35,300 nucleotides of DNA, taken from contig JADGJT010000247.1 in assembly GCA_027604005.1 (NCBI GenBank), positions 1-35,300 of the forward strand. The letters are read 5' to 3'. The notes beneath the pieces are model-generated. The model was not told where the DNA came from and ran no database searches. It saw only the letters and a list, made by a program, of their open reading frames with translations. Below, one piece after another: positions 23,421 through 35,300 of this stretch. Numbering within the stretch: position 1 is the stretch's first letter; every line of letters begins with the position of its first letter. The stretch is from Dinochytrium kinnereticum (taxonomy: Eukaryota; Chytridiomycota; Chytridiomycetes; Chytridiales; Chytridiaceae). The position numbers and the translations under genes were made by a program.

Positions 23421-24446
23421 AATTGGTTTAACAGGTATCCCTCAGTCTACTTAGTAGCCTCCCACTACAGCCACCCCTCCGTTCGATGAAAATCTGTGAC
23501 GACAAATAGACCCTCGCAAATAGATCCCCGTCGCTCCAATGCTTCCACACCCCCAAGTCTCTTTCTAAAGCCAAAGAAGCCGTCCTCGTCGTTCTGCAGG
23601 CCTCTTCTCTTCTCGTCTGGCGTCAGACCTTCTTCAAAGCCCCAAACAGCCCTCTAAATTCAACCCTTTGTTACAAACAATGGCCGGGCCAACAGATGCA
23701 GAATCGCCTCTTCATAAAAAACAACAACCAGAACATGATTGGATCACAAAACCAACGGCGACCATCGGACGTGTTCAGACATCTTCCAACCCATTCTCTC
23801 AGAACACGGAAACGAGCCTGTTTATTTCCTTTATATATTGGCGGGTAAAAAAAGAGAGGGTTTTGTGCAGGCAGCGGCCCTAACACGAAAAAAAAACGAG
23901 CACAACAAACAACAACACAGATGAAACAAAAAAAGCAAAAAAAAACAAAATAATGTTGCGATACCTCCGTTGGAAAATGATAAACGGAGAAAGCAACGTT
24001 AAGGGAGCCGAAAATAAACGTACCCTTTCTTCCCATGATCATAATAAAGCAGGCAAAAAAAAAAAAAAAAGCAGAGAGAAGGATCGGGCGACGAAGCAGA
24101 CCCTTGACCTCCATCACAAGAAAAAAACCCAATACTGAAACCATAAAAAAAAAAAGGATTAGGGCTCCTGATTCGCCAACCCCACCCCACGCAGAACGAT
24201 CCATCCCTCAAACCCTTCCAAAAAAAAAAAAATAACAAACAAAAAAAAACACATAACCGTATCACGACATAAAACAGAAGCTAGGACAACAAAAAAAAAA
24301 ACAAAAAACAAACGAAGAGGAATTCTAAAACACAACAAAAAGCCAAAGAGAGAACGAGAAGGCGAAAGCAAACTCAAAAAAAAAAAAGAGGCGGAGGGTA
24401 CGTGGCCAAAACAAGAATGCCTCCCCACCCCCCCCACACCACCCTC
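23421..24446. other. Intergenic: RasGEF promoter and A-rich SEC63 3' region
   Basis: No gene is supported in these 1.03 kb. The left half should contain the RasGEF promoter. It may begin as far left as 23262 if the downstream start is used. From about 23880 to 24390 the plus strand is packed with A-runs of 6 to 13 bases separated by short mixed sequence. On the SEC63 transcript this would be a U-rich 3' UTR or downstream region. No transposon-like ends, target-site duplications or long coding frames were seen. Confidence 0.5.
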
Positions 24447-27400
24447 TTAATCCGAATCATCCGAATCCTCATAATCATCCTCCCCACCCTTCTTAGGCTT
24501 AGGAGTAGGCTCAGCAGGCGCCTCACCTCCCGGCACCTTCCCACTCCTCAAAGCCTGCATCTGTCCAGCAATAGAGTCCTCATCAGGCTCCGAAATATCG
24601 TCCTCAATCTCCTCAACAGGCGGCGCATCCTCAACAACAAGTTTCGCCTCAACAAGCCCATCACATCCAATCACCGAATCGCACTTGATAAACACCTGGA
24701 ACGACCAAGTCCCAGGCTTAGGGGGTGCCTGGAACTGGAGACGGGCCGATCGGTCGCCTTGGCCAGGGGCGGGGAGGTCCGTGATTTTGCCAAGGCAGAT
24801 GAGGCGGTTGTTGGCCTTATCGCCGAGCATGACCCACCATGTCGGGTCACGGGGAGATGGGAAGTAAGGGCAGTGAGCGGGGAAGGCGGTGGAGGCCTTC
24901 TTATCAAACCACTGAGCCTTGCGTTCCTCAGGCTCTTGGTCCATCTCAAGGGTGATGGGCTTGCCGCGATCGGCGCGGAGAGCGGCTGGGGTGATCATCT
25001 CAATCTTAACTTGAAGGGTGACGATCGATCCAGGGGTAATGGAGGATTCGCCCATGACTATTTTTTCCCTGGTTAAGAATGACTTCAGCAAAATGGACGA
25101 ATCTTACCTGAGAAAAGGGCCTTCTTGACCTTCAGGATGGGGTACTGCGAAGCGACGGTAATCACATCATTGAACTCACTGTCGGAGATAGAGCGGAGAA
25201 GATCCTTCCTGTCCTCATCATCGAGTTCGAGAAGTTCTCTGATCGACCGAATCTGTCGCTATTGACGAGAAGAAGAGCAAGCAAACGAAAAGTCAGAGAA
25301 AAATATAAATAAGGGATCCAGAAAGAAAGCAAAAAAAAAGGTATGAACGTGGCTTCAAGAGCTTAAAAAACTGTGCTTCACAGTCGGACGCATACCTTTT
25401 TCGTGACAAAGTGCTTGAACACATCAGCGCTCATATGAGGAAGTTGGCTCATAGGACCAAACGGAGCAAAGGTGGCTTGCGTAATGAGCTAGAACCAATC
25501 GAAAGAAAAGAAAAAAAAAAAGGAAAACGTCAGATCCTTCGCCACCCTTCAAAACAGCACCATCTCCAAGCGTCATTACCCTAAAACAAAAGGGACAAAA
25601 AACGCAAAAAACAAAACAAAACAAAAACAACACCCAAATCAACCACAAATCACCCACCATCCCATGAAGAAACAAAAAAACAAAACAAAACAAATCAAAC
25701 CCACCTGACTCAAATCAATAGCACTAACAGCAGTGGTAAGCCAATACCTCGCCGCCGCAATCTGCAAGATCCCCGGCACAACCGCAACAGCCTTCTCAAC
25801 AACCTCCACCTGCTCCGACCTCAGCTTCTTATCAGAGACCTTAATCCTCAGCATATGAGCATAAAGAAGCACCTGAGCTTTATGGGTGAGTGCGGCCTCA
25901 AGGTTCGCAAACTGAAAAAAAAAAATGAAACAATTAGAGAGAGCACAGTTCGGGATTAGAGAAGATGCGCTTTGAGGCGAGGTGAGAGAAATTGAGCGAG
26001 GTCTAGAATAAGAGGGTAAAAAAAGCAAAAAGAACAAACCTTCTTCTTGGCATCAAACCGCTCGTTCACCTTCAAAAGCTCAGCAGCAACCAACCCACCC
26101 AGCTCCTCCAAAACCTTAATCTCAGACTTTGAATACTGCACGCTACCGAGCACTTCCTCAGACTTACAAACAAGTTCCAAGAACCCTATTCATCACAAAA
26201 CCAAAACCAAAAGAAAAAACAACAACAATGAGTTGACACTTTAACAACAACAAAAAAACAACAACAGCAAAACAACAGAACAAAACGCCAACGACCAACA
26301 AAACAAGTTCCAAAAACAAACCTTTCACAGGGGTCTGATCCTTCAAATCCTTATAAAAGCGAGCCATAGTCGAGTGTCGAATCTTGCTGCCACTCACATT
26401 CTTGGCGCGGTACCACCACTGAGCAACCCAATACGGAAGACCGACACCAAAGATGGCAGCGTAAACGAGAAGAACGAGTGAATTGTTGTCCTTGTCGACA
26501 AGCCATTTTGGAAGAGCAATGCCGAGGGAGAAGGCTAAGGAAAAATGCAAAGAAAGAAGAAGGAATGGGTGAGATATTCAACAACCGGGATCAGAATCAA
26601 AGAAGATGGGAACGTTCACCCCGTTCTTCAGAGATGAGCAAAGAATAAACGGAAGAAAGAAGGTAAAAAAAAAAGATAATCACTTCTATCTTAGAACAAA
26701 AAATAGACGAGAAAAAAATAGTCGCGCCCCACAACCAACAACCCCCCTAATCAACTAAAACAATCCGTAACAATGAGGAAAACACTAATAACATACGCTG
26801 CTTCCCATCAGGATGCCCAGTTTCATCCCAAATCTTCCTTGCCTCCTCATCCGTCAAAACCTTGTAAGCCTTCGAGATCTCAACAAACTTGGCAGAAGCT
26901 TCCTCCTTCTCGCTTTCAGCAACCTTATCGGGGTGGCTTTTCACAACGAAAACATGTAAAAGCGTGTTAAGTGGCGAGATTTCTTCAAAAGAGGGGAAAG
27001 CGAGGTGCATGCGGTTTGGAGAACAGAGCTGTGATGCCATTTGGGCGGGGAGAGGAACAGTCCATAAAAAGACACTCACAATTTGAGGGAGAGCTCACGA
27101 AACTTCTTCTTGATCTCAGGCAAAGTCGCAGACTGGAATGCAGAAAACAAAAGATCAGAAAAAAGTGCACCAACCCGGCTGAAATCACAAGAGGCAAGTG
27201 ACCATATAATGCACTGAAGCACACAAATCCACAAACCTCAGAGACATCCAATATATTGTAAGGATCCCAAAGACCCTTCTCCTCCAACGTCGTGATAGCA
27301 ACCTGATAAGCAACGAATCCGAACAGCACCCATCCAAGCAGGATGAAAATGAGTCTACGAATTCAGACGAAAAGAAAAGAGAATCCCCACGTTAACAAGA

Positions 27401-27755
27401 AAGGCCAACAAGCGACAACACCCAAAGCAACAACAACCAAAAACAAACCTAACAGGCACTACGCTCTTCTTCTTTGCCTCCCTCTCCTTCACCAATCTCC
27501 TCTTGGCAACACACTCAGCGCATCCACACCCCTCTCCTTTCACAGCTAACCAAAGGAAAGAAGAGAGAGAGAGAAAGAAAAAAAAAACAACCATCAGCCC
27601 GAAATCAATCCATGCGAACAAAACCAACCCTTCTTCCCATCCGTCGACCCTCCCGAGAACAACGACAAGGTTGAAGGCAGCAATAGGATGGTCAAGATCG
27701 ACAGGAGGAAGTAATTGAAGATCGCGCCAGACTCATCGTAGACGTATTGACCCAT
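24447..27755 (-). CDS. SEC63: ER translocon component SEC63 (J-domain membrane protein)
   Basis: SEC63 recruits the lumenal Hsp70 BiP/Kar2 to the Sec61 channel for post-translational import into the ER. Minus-strand exons: 27755-27629, 27536-27449, 27354-27237, 27132-27080, 26936-26797, 26534-26322, 26185-26040, 25911-25705, 25488-25396, 25258-25108 and 25068-24447, about 652 residues. Three membrane spans are visible: FNYFLLSILTILLLPSTL (about 12-35), LIFILLGWVLFGFVAY (about 73-92) and SLVLLVYAAIFGVGLPYWV (about 194-213). Between the second and third lies the J domain, with the HPD motif at about 130-132. The Brl region follows, including SSITPGSIVTLQVKIEM and GTWSFQVFIKCDS, then an acidic tail ending YEDSDDSD. 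The order and length match the family. All junctions keep frame except the last, where the canonical GT-AG pair is one base short and would create a stop. Confidence 0.95.
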
Positions 27756-28727
27756 CGTTTATCACCCGAAAAAATAAAAAAATAATAATAAAGCGAGACC
27801 TTCTCTCCTCGCTCTCCTGAAAAAGTCAAATCGTTCAGCGAGGACGGAAGGTGATTCGGTTGCTTGTTGAGGGTGGGTGGTTTGCAAAAATAAAAAGGGT
27901 GATGAGGGGGGATGGTTGGGTGGTGAGGAATGCAGGGAGCGTTTTTGGGATGGAATTTTTCACTCTCAAAAAAGTTTTTTTTTCCTTGCTGTGAATTCCA
28001 CGTCGGCATGTGCTGAGTGGTGCAGGCTCATGCGTCTTCGGACGGTCGACGCTCTAAGCAATAACCGTTGGCTGCGGCCACCTTCGCGTTTGGTCTGATT
28101 GCGAATGAAGGGCCATCACCATGCAGGGAACTGAGCTGCACACAATGACAATGAAAAGATGAGAAAGAGAACAAAAAAGAGGCATGAACGACCCTCATCG
28201 CCCAACTTTATACGATAAGCAAAAACAAACACATAAGGAGACAGAAAACCATAATAGTTTCTCTCAAAAGAAGGGGACGAACAAGGACCACGGGAATCAA
28301 AACGGCGAGAGAGCCAAGAAATAAAAAAAAACAAAACAAAACAAAAAAAAGCAAAAAAGAAAGGAAAAAAAAATGTGAAGAAAAAAAAGCAACCGGATGA
28401 AGAACATCACAAAAAAGACCTCACACAAAACAAAGGCAATGCCTTAGCTTCACATGAAAAAAAGGGTAAGAGAAAGAAAGCCCAAAACCAAGCAGACATC
28501 ATCAAATAACCCAATATTACACTAGTAAGAAAAATATAAGAGGCAAGGGGGGCGGGGAGAGGGTTTGGGGACATCGATACGAAAAAAGAAAAAAAAAAGA
28601 AAAAAAAAAGGATTGAAGAGGAATCTCACGAATAAAGCTAGGACAAAAAAAAAAGAAGAAAAAGGAAACACGCTCGTCCGACACGTGAGTATAAGGCATC
28701 ACGGAATAAGAAGGATTCGAGAAGTAT
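27756..28727. other. Intergenic: SEC63 promoter and A-rich PP2A 3' region
   Basis: This 972-base stretch has no supported gene. Bases 27756 to about 28130 should hold the SEC63 promoter and leader. From about 28140 to 28660 the plus strand is dominated by A-runs and AG-rich sequence, which would be a U/C-rich 3' region on the PP2A transcript. No tRNA-like A/B boxes or structured RNA were recognised. Confidence 0.5.
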
Positions 28728-30284
<1,557 letters not shown>

Positions 30285-31698
30285 CTCGTCTCAGTGAGGG
30301 GGGGTTGAGGGGTTGCAGAAAGGTTTAGCGAGAGGGAAGTAGGGGGCGTTGTGTCTGGGGCGGTTGCAGGTGTGAGGGTGGTCGAGTCCCTCCTGTGGTT
30401 TCTGCTGGTGGCCTTGCGTCTCTTAAAAATCTCCCTCGAAAATACAAAAAAATTCCTGCTCTGCAGCAGTCTGGGGGGAAAATTCATTTGTTTTCGTGGA
30501 TCACTTTTCAGTGGGGACGGACGCAACGGACGCTGCTGCACCCAAGAATGCCGTGAAGGGGAAGGCGGAGGGAGGAGGAGCGACGCGCGTTGCTTTCACA
30601 CATTCTACAGGCCGTCACGTCTCTGCCTCACTCTCCTCTGCCCGTCTGCCATCATCTCTCCCCACTCCATCTCTCTCCTCCATCTGCTCTTGCATTGGGG
30701 AACGCATGCGTTCTCCTCTATTCCACAGAGCACACGCCCCTTTCTTTTGACTTGCAGCTGGATTCAAAGGTGGCGATCACGGCTCAACACCCCAACCATC
30801 CACTTGAAAAAATCAACCACAACATCTCTGATGACCGAGCGCCCACAATCCATCTGGGGGCCTCTGCAACCGGCATGGTCGTCTCAGAATCGGTCTATTT
30901 TCCCAACATCACGTTGACCAGCTGGAGCTTTGCACTTTTGCTCAGTTCAATTCAACTATCTTGGCATAACTGATGAAGAATACCGACGCTTTTTTGGCCT
31001 GGTTTTTGGTCTCACTGGAACGACTGGCCTTTGCAACCCGTTGGAACGCTTTCAGGAAGACAAAAATCCCGCGTTTTTTTCTGTTTTTTTTTTTTTTGTT
31101 GTTGTTGTTGTTGCGGCGATGTCGTTGATAACGAGCCCCCCCATAAGTTGCTTTTGGATGAGCCAACGGGTAAATATTTTTTAATCAAGTTTTACGGACC
31201 GTTTCTGATGTATGTTTGTTTCTATTCCCTCACTTTAAAGGCAACCAACAAAGTATTTTTTTTACCCCCCCATTTTTCTGTCCACATTTTGATTTGTTAT
31301 TGTTTTCATGCATATTATTTTTTATATTTGTTGTTGTTGTTCCTTTCACTTTTGCTGCATTTTTTTCTCTATGAAGAAGCGGGGGAGGAAGAAGGGGAAA
31401 GGACTTACTTGCCTTTTCTTTCCTTTCGGATTCTTTTTTTTTTTTTCATCAGGCATTCATTCATCATGTTCCGAGGTTCCCCGATAATGGACAGCTTTCA
31501 AGGTCGGTCCCTCCCTCCCCACGTAACGTATCTGGATGATGCGTGGCTGAATAAATTGGGCAGCACGGATGGATGGTCTGGTACCCACGGAGAAGAGAAG
31601 AAGGGGCGATTGTTGCCTCTTCACAGGATGGATTATTATTATTATTGTAAGCTGAGATTAGTCCATGACCATCAGACTTTCAAAAGGTATTTATTTAC

Positions 31699-31774
31699 TA
31701 GCCCTTTCTTTTCTACCCTTTCTGCCATTTTACTACTATCTACTACCTATCTATGTAGCCCTTTCTTTTCTACC
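31699..31774. repeat. 19-base direct repeat, two copies 57 bases apart
   Basis: The pyrimidine-rich word TAGCCCTTTCTTTTCTACC occurs at 31699-31717 and again at 31756-31774. Both are followed by (C)TTTCT-like sequence. It could be a remnant tandem duplication or paired binding sites. No function is assigned. Confidence 0.8.
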
Positions 31775-31808
31775 ATTTCTTGTTGCTGGCACAAACCTTC
31801 TTCTGGAG

Positions 31809-31831
31809 TGACTGACTGACTGACTGACTGA
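31809..31831. repeat. ACTG tetranucleotide microsatellite
   Basis: About five to six uninterrupted copies of ACTG, in the divergent intergenic region upstream of the Reg1-like gene. Confidence 0.9.
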
Positions 31832-32059
31832 GTGGTTTGAATGCTCCAAATGTGTAACAAACAATCGGGATGTGCCGGATTCATAATTATTATTATTATG
31901 TATTTAATTATTTAATTGTTGTTGGTTTGCGCAATTTGTCACTCGGGATCTGACAATTCAAGACTGAAAGAAAGAAATAAAAGTAAATAATCGACTGTGA
32001 TATGATGGACGCAGGACGAGAGAGGCCAGAGGGAAAGAAAACGAATGATGGAAGGAAGC

Positions 32060-32152
32060 AGAGACAGAGAGAGAGAGGAGAGAGGCAGAGGGAGAGTAGA
32101 GAGAGACAGAGAGAGAGAGAGAGGAGAGAAGAAAGAGAGAGAGAGAGGAGCG
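32060..32152. repeat. GA-rich homopurine tract
   Basis: Nearly 90 bases of GA/GGA repeats with few interruptions lie 220-310 bases upstream of the Reg1-like ATG. Long homopurine-homopyrimidine mirror-like tracts can form triplex (H-DNA) structures and are common in fungal promoters. A role here is only inferred. Confidence 0.85.
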
Positions 32153-32229
32153 AAGTGAAAGTCAACGTGGAGTGAGGGCGGTGAGTGAGAGAGAGAGCAC
32201 AGGGAGCGAGGCAGGATGCCATGCAGTCT

Positions 32230-32272
32230 GGTGGTGGTGGTGGTGGTGATTGATTGATTGATTGATTGATGA
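32230..32272. repeat. Adjacent GGT and GATT microsatellites
   Basis: About six GGT units (32230-32248) run straight into about six GATT units (32248-32272), then GATGATG. They lie about 100 bases upstream of the Reg1-like start codon. Confidence 0.9.
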
Positions 32273-32372
32273 TGATGGAAGAGAGAAGAGAGGCAGCGGG
32301 AGAAATCGGGAGAAACCATCATCAGCTTTTCAATTGAAATAATTAATAATTAATAAATAATTAATTAATTAG

Positions 32373-35270
32373 ATGCCTGCCCTCGACAGCAGCTGCACAC
32401 ATTCCACCTCCACCTCCACCTCCACCACCACCTCCACCCGCTCATCCGCATCGCCTGCTGCCGCATCGAACTCGCCCTCCCCACTCCCTCACAAGCAGCA
32501 CCCCCTGCTCGACCCACACAGCTCTACCACCGCCACCTCCACCACCTCCACCGCCTTTCTCCATCCGGCAATGCCACCGGCCGCTGCCTCTGCCATCTCT
32601 CACGCCATCGCAACGGCGATCCCTCCCACCGCATCCTCCTCAGCCGCGCTTGCTGCTTCGATGGGTGCTGCAGCTGGAGGGGGTGCCGCCACGCCAACCT
32701 CTCCCGGCGGGAACACGGGTGCTGTCGATTACTTGTCGTTTGCCTTCAATGAGTTTGACCTGCACCAGTGTTGGAGGAATGCTACGCGGCAGAAGGACTC
32801 TATCATCAATGGAAGAAGGTTTGCATATTTTCGGCATTCAATGCTTTGTTCCGTCTGTCTTTGCTCCTCTGTCCCCTCTTTGTTTTGGACTTCGCCTCTG
32901 GAAAAGAGTGGGGTGGGCTCGATGCCTCTCTTTCTTTTTTCTCTTCCCCAACCCCCCTGCCCTCCCCCCTCCATGTGCGAGGAGGGTGAGGCTGCTGGAT
33001 AACGATGAGATCGGGCCCCATCAACCATCTTGGTGTCAGCTGATGGGCCATCGATGGCCCGTAGGAACCGATACATGGATGGATGGATGGACGGATGGAT
33101 GGATGGAAGGACGGCGGCGGCGGCGGAGTGGATTGGGGATCACGGACAGCCGCTGTGGCCCCCATCTCCATGCCCGCTGCTCAACTCCTAAGCGGGGCGG
33201 TCAGAGGCAGCGGATGGGTGCGGCTCGCTTGGGTGTTAGGCTGCCGTCGATTGAGCGACCATCACGTGACATTATGAAATTTCAAATCAGATTAATCTTT
33301 TCCCCCTCCCCACCTTCAACCCCCACCTTCAAACGCTCACCACCTCGCGAAACGTATTTTTTTTTTAACGATCCTCTCTTTAAATCAATGAACGCGCTCC
33401 TACCCACCCACCTCTTCTCCGGAATACCTTTTCATCCTTGGCAGGCTGGAAAACGCGAGTTGGCGGCGGTTCTTTCAGATGAAGTTTGGGCTTCAAACCA
33501 TCAACCCTGCGACGCTCAATTGGTAAAACCCCGCAGTCTCCTCTTTCCTCTCCATCCATTTTTTTTCTCTTTCGCAGCGATAAAGTCTTTAACCCGCCAA
33601 ACCGCAGGCAAAAAGATTCGGACGTTTGCTGGCTCTACGGTCCCTTCCACACCTACGACCCCCTCCCGGTCCTCCAGGCCGCCTACCAAGCCGGTAACGT
33701 CGCCAACTGCACCGGCAACCCGGAATGCTCCAGCAGCACCACAACAACGTCAGCGCGCAACTCCGTCTCCCTCAAACCCGCCCTGAAGAAGCACCGCACC
33801 CGGCACGTTCCCGATGACTTTCTGAAGAACCTTCGAGAGCTTTACCTCCGCAGTCAGCGATCCTCTTCTGACCCTGACCTGCTTTCGGCGTCTGCTTCGG
33901 GGGCCGGACCTTCGCCGAGTTTGCTGCTTGCTGGACCTCTTGCGGCGGCCGTTGTTGCTGGGTCTGGGGGGAATGTTGTTGCGCTTGGACAGAGCATGAG
34001 CGTTGGATCTGGGTTGCATTCGCACCGGAAGGCTGATTTCTTTCTGGCCAATGCTGAGCGTGATCAGACGATGTATCGGAATGATGATTTGCTTGACACG
34101 GATCTTCAATCGGCTGCCTCCTCTTCGAGGAGGTCTGAGAGCCCGACCTCGACAAAGCATTTGAGGTTTGCGGAGGAGGTTGAGCAGAGATTGATTGTGG
34201 AGCCGCCTGCTGTTGGGGGCGTTGAGGCTGTCCCGCAGGTGGTCACGGTTGCGGTGGAAAGGGCTCGTGGGGCCATGTTTGGGGGCTTGGGTGACGATAG
34301 CGAGGAGAGTGATGAGGAGGGAGAAGGGAGTGGACTGAGGATTGCCTCGACCTCTTCTTCTCTTATGGGGGCGACGGCGACGGTTCCTCTGCCGCCTGCT
34401 CACCTGAAGCCTGAAGGACCTGACACAACCTCCTCCTTATCCTCTTACTCCTCGACCACCTCTCATTACCCTTCCTCTCCACACGCTGGTGCGACCGCAT
34501 TGTACTCGTCAGCGTCCACACCGTCTTCGTCGTCTGGAGATTTACAGCGTTCCGGATCCGGACTCCACAGGTCGGGATCCGGGTCCAGCCTCTCCTCATT
34601 CATGTCTGGAGGGGGATCTTCCCACCCACCCTCCCACTCCTCTTACACTCTTCCGCCTGCAAGCGGAGGAGGTGGCGGGGGGTTGAAACGCACCACCTCA
34701 GGATCCGGCATCGCCTCCGCCATCGCCTCCGCCCTCTTCTCATCCTCCACCACCTCCACCTCCACCAACCCCTCCGCCACCCCCAACCCTCAAACAACGT
34801 TCGCCCCCGCAGCATCTCATCGCTCACCACCCCCGACCTCCTCCGAGCCCCCGGAACCCTCCCACACCAACCTCCTCACCGACGACGATCTCGACGACCC
34901 CTCTGAAGGACTCTTTATGCTTGGCAGCGCGACGACGACGACCACGCAGCAACCGGTTCTCCCACGGACGTCGGGAAGGCCGTCCCCCCAACGCCGGGCG
35001 TTTAGGACCTCGTCGGCTGTTCCTGTTGTGCCGCCTGATGAGGAGGCGACGGGGGTGATGCCTGTTCGGTCGGCTTCTGTGCCGACTTTGAGGGGGGTTG
35101 TGGGGTTGGAGACGAGTGTTGGGGCTGTGGGGACGATGGTTGGGGGGGATGGGAGGAGTGATGATGGGGTTGAGTATGGGATTGTGGATAGGGTGTCGGA
35201 TTTGGTTAGCAATGCGGTGGATATTGTGCGGTGGGCTAAGGGTCAGATTGTGGCTTCTGGGAGTGGGTAG
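32373..35270 (+). CDS. Reg1-like protein with AreA GATA-like domain (probable PP1 regulatory subunit)
   Basis: Three exons, 32373-32818, 33445-33522 and 33608-35270, splice in frame to 728 residues. After a Ser/Thr/Ala-rich N-terminus comes the fungal AreA GATA-like domain (about 118-193): DYLSFAFNEFDLHQCWR, RLENASWRRFF, TINPATLNWQKDSDVCWLYG. The match to the family's NW.KDSDV.WLYGP fixes the second intron's acceptor at 33607. Then come a basic helix (RHVPDDFLKNLRELYLRS), KHLRFAEEVEQ at 358, and acidic serine patches (DDSEESDEEGEG). The C-terminal VDRVSDLVSNAVDIVRWAKG resembles the ending of many proteins of this family. In yeast Reg1 an equivalent K/R-H-I-x-F...VEQ motif docks the PP1 catalytic subunit Glc7 for glucose repression of Snf1. 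Here the hydrophobic position is Leu, not Ile or Val. The identity as a Reg1-type regulator is inferred; it is not a zinc-finger GATA factor. Confidence 0.88.
33075..33126. repeat. GGAT and CGG repeats in the first intron of the Reg1-like gene
   Basis: About seven to eight GGAT units with one GGAC interruption (33075-33107) are followed by a run of CGG (33111-33126). Both lie within the 626-base intron 32819-33444, the longest intron in the window. Confidence 0.9.
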
Positions 35271-35300
35271 ATGTGGGGTTTTTTTTTTTTTTTTTTTTTT
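35271..35300. other. Post-stop sequence ending in a T homopolymer at the window edge
   Basis: Eight bases after the Reg1-like stop codon a pure T-run begins and continues to the last base of the window (at least 20 T). It could be a U-rich 3' UTR element or terminator-like tract. The window ends inside it, so its length is unknown. Confidence 0.7.

Larger units (their letters stand above)
30285..32372. promoter_or_regulatory. Divergent 2.1 kb region between PP2A and the Reg1-like gene, rich in simple repeats
   Basis: Both flanking genes start outward from here, so their promoters and leaders must lie in it. No coding gene is supported; the longest open frame (31031-31819) is low-complexity Phe/Tyr/Leu from T-runs. 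Contents include T-runs and a GTT repeat (31087-31113), a spaced 19-base direct repeat (31699 and 31756), an ACTG repeat (31809-31831), AT-rich blocks (31880-31920 and 32337-32370), a long GA/homopurine tract, and GGT and GATT repeats. The sequence directly before the Reg1-like ATG has an in-frame TAG. Confidence 0.55.

Noticed and set aside
23880..24400. A-rich block considered as a poly(A)-tailed retroelement insertion
   Set aside because: The A-runs are many and scattered, with no single tail, no flanking duplication and no reverse transcriptase or SINE-like promoter sequence.
24402..25076. 224-codon plus-strand frame opposite the SEC63 last exon
   Set aside because: It is antisense to the conserved SEC63 C-terminal domain and has an Arg/Leu-rich composition typical of a shadow frame.
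27960..28130. Possible tRNA-like sequence upstream of SEC63
   Set aside because: No matching acceptor stem, T-loop or B-box could be built by eye.
31031..31819. 262-codon plus-strand open frame upstream of the Reg1-like gene
   Set aside because: The translation is runs of Phe, Cys, Leu and Tyr produced by T-rich repeats, with no domain and no splice partner.
31809..32272. Repeats considered as a CRISPR array or telomeric tract
   Set aside because: Units are 2-4 bases without spacers and do not match telomeric repeats; they are ordinary microsatellites.
32373..32818. Calling the right-hand gene a GATA transcription factor (AreA)
   Set aside because: No CX2C-type zinc finger is present. Only the AreA-associated GATA-like domain shared with Reg1-type proteins is seen.
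32650..33786. 378-codon plus-strand open frame overlapping the Reg1-like gene
   Set aside because: It runs through the first intron, including the GGAT repeat, and only partly shares the true frame. The spliced model recovers the full conserved GATA-like domain, so this is a shadow.

Overview
The window looks like nuclear DNA of a zoosporic (flagellated) fungus, most likely an early-diverging lineage such as the chytrids; this placement is an inference. Three observations support it. The genes are split by many short GT-AG introns (about 38 to 260 bp, one of 626 bp). One gene (Reg1-like, right end) carries the fungal AreA GATA-like domain. One gene encodes SPAG16/PF20, a central-apparatus protein of motile flagella that non-flagellated fungi have lost. 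No bacterial, viral or transposon genes, tRNAs, rRNAs or CRISPR arrays were seen.

Layout, left to right. Positions 1-1160 (minus): 5' part of an unidentified five-exon gene that runs off the left edge. 2502-5214 (minus): CLF1, the crooked-neck HAT-repeat splicing factor. 5673-6097 (plus): mitochondrial ribosomal protein mL54, divergent from CLF1. 6686-9700 (plus): SPAG16/PF20, 11 exons. 10865-13494 (plus): a coiled-coil protein resembling the cilium/centrosome-linked CCDC74/CCDC92 group, in tandem with PF20. 14314-18393 (minus): SPT5. 18705-23420 (minus): a large Ras-family GEF with a PTB/PH-like N-terminus. 24447-27755 (minus): SEC63. 28728-30284 (minus): PP2A catalytic subunit, exactly 309 residues. 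32373-35270 (plus): a Reg1-like probable PP1 regulatory subunit.

Exon models were built by hand from conserved protein sequence and reading-frame continuity. For SPAG16, the CCDC74-like gene, SPT5, RasGEF, PP2A and the Reg1-like gene every junction keeps frame from start to stop. CLF1 is consistent except for its uncertain first exon. SEC63 has a one-base inconsistency at its last junction.

Most genes are conserved housekeeping genes: splicing, elongation, ER translocation, phosphatase and mitoribosome. The parts worth a second look are the adjacent flagellar-type pair, the RasGEF architecture, the metazoan-like C-terminus of SPT5, the SEC63 frame break, the unidentified left-edge gene, and the simple-repeat-rich 2.1 kb between the PP2A and Reg1-like genes. 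I found no clear sign of a wholly new multi-gene system. From about 23.9 kb rightwards, non-coding DNA becomes strikingly rich in homopurine and poly(A) tracts and microsatellites.
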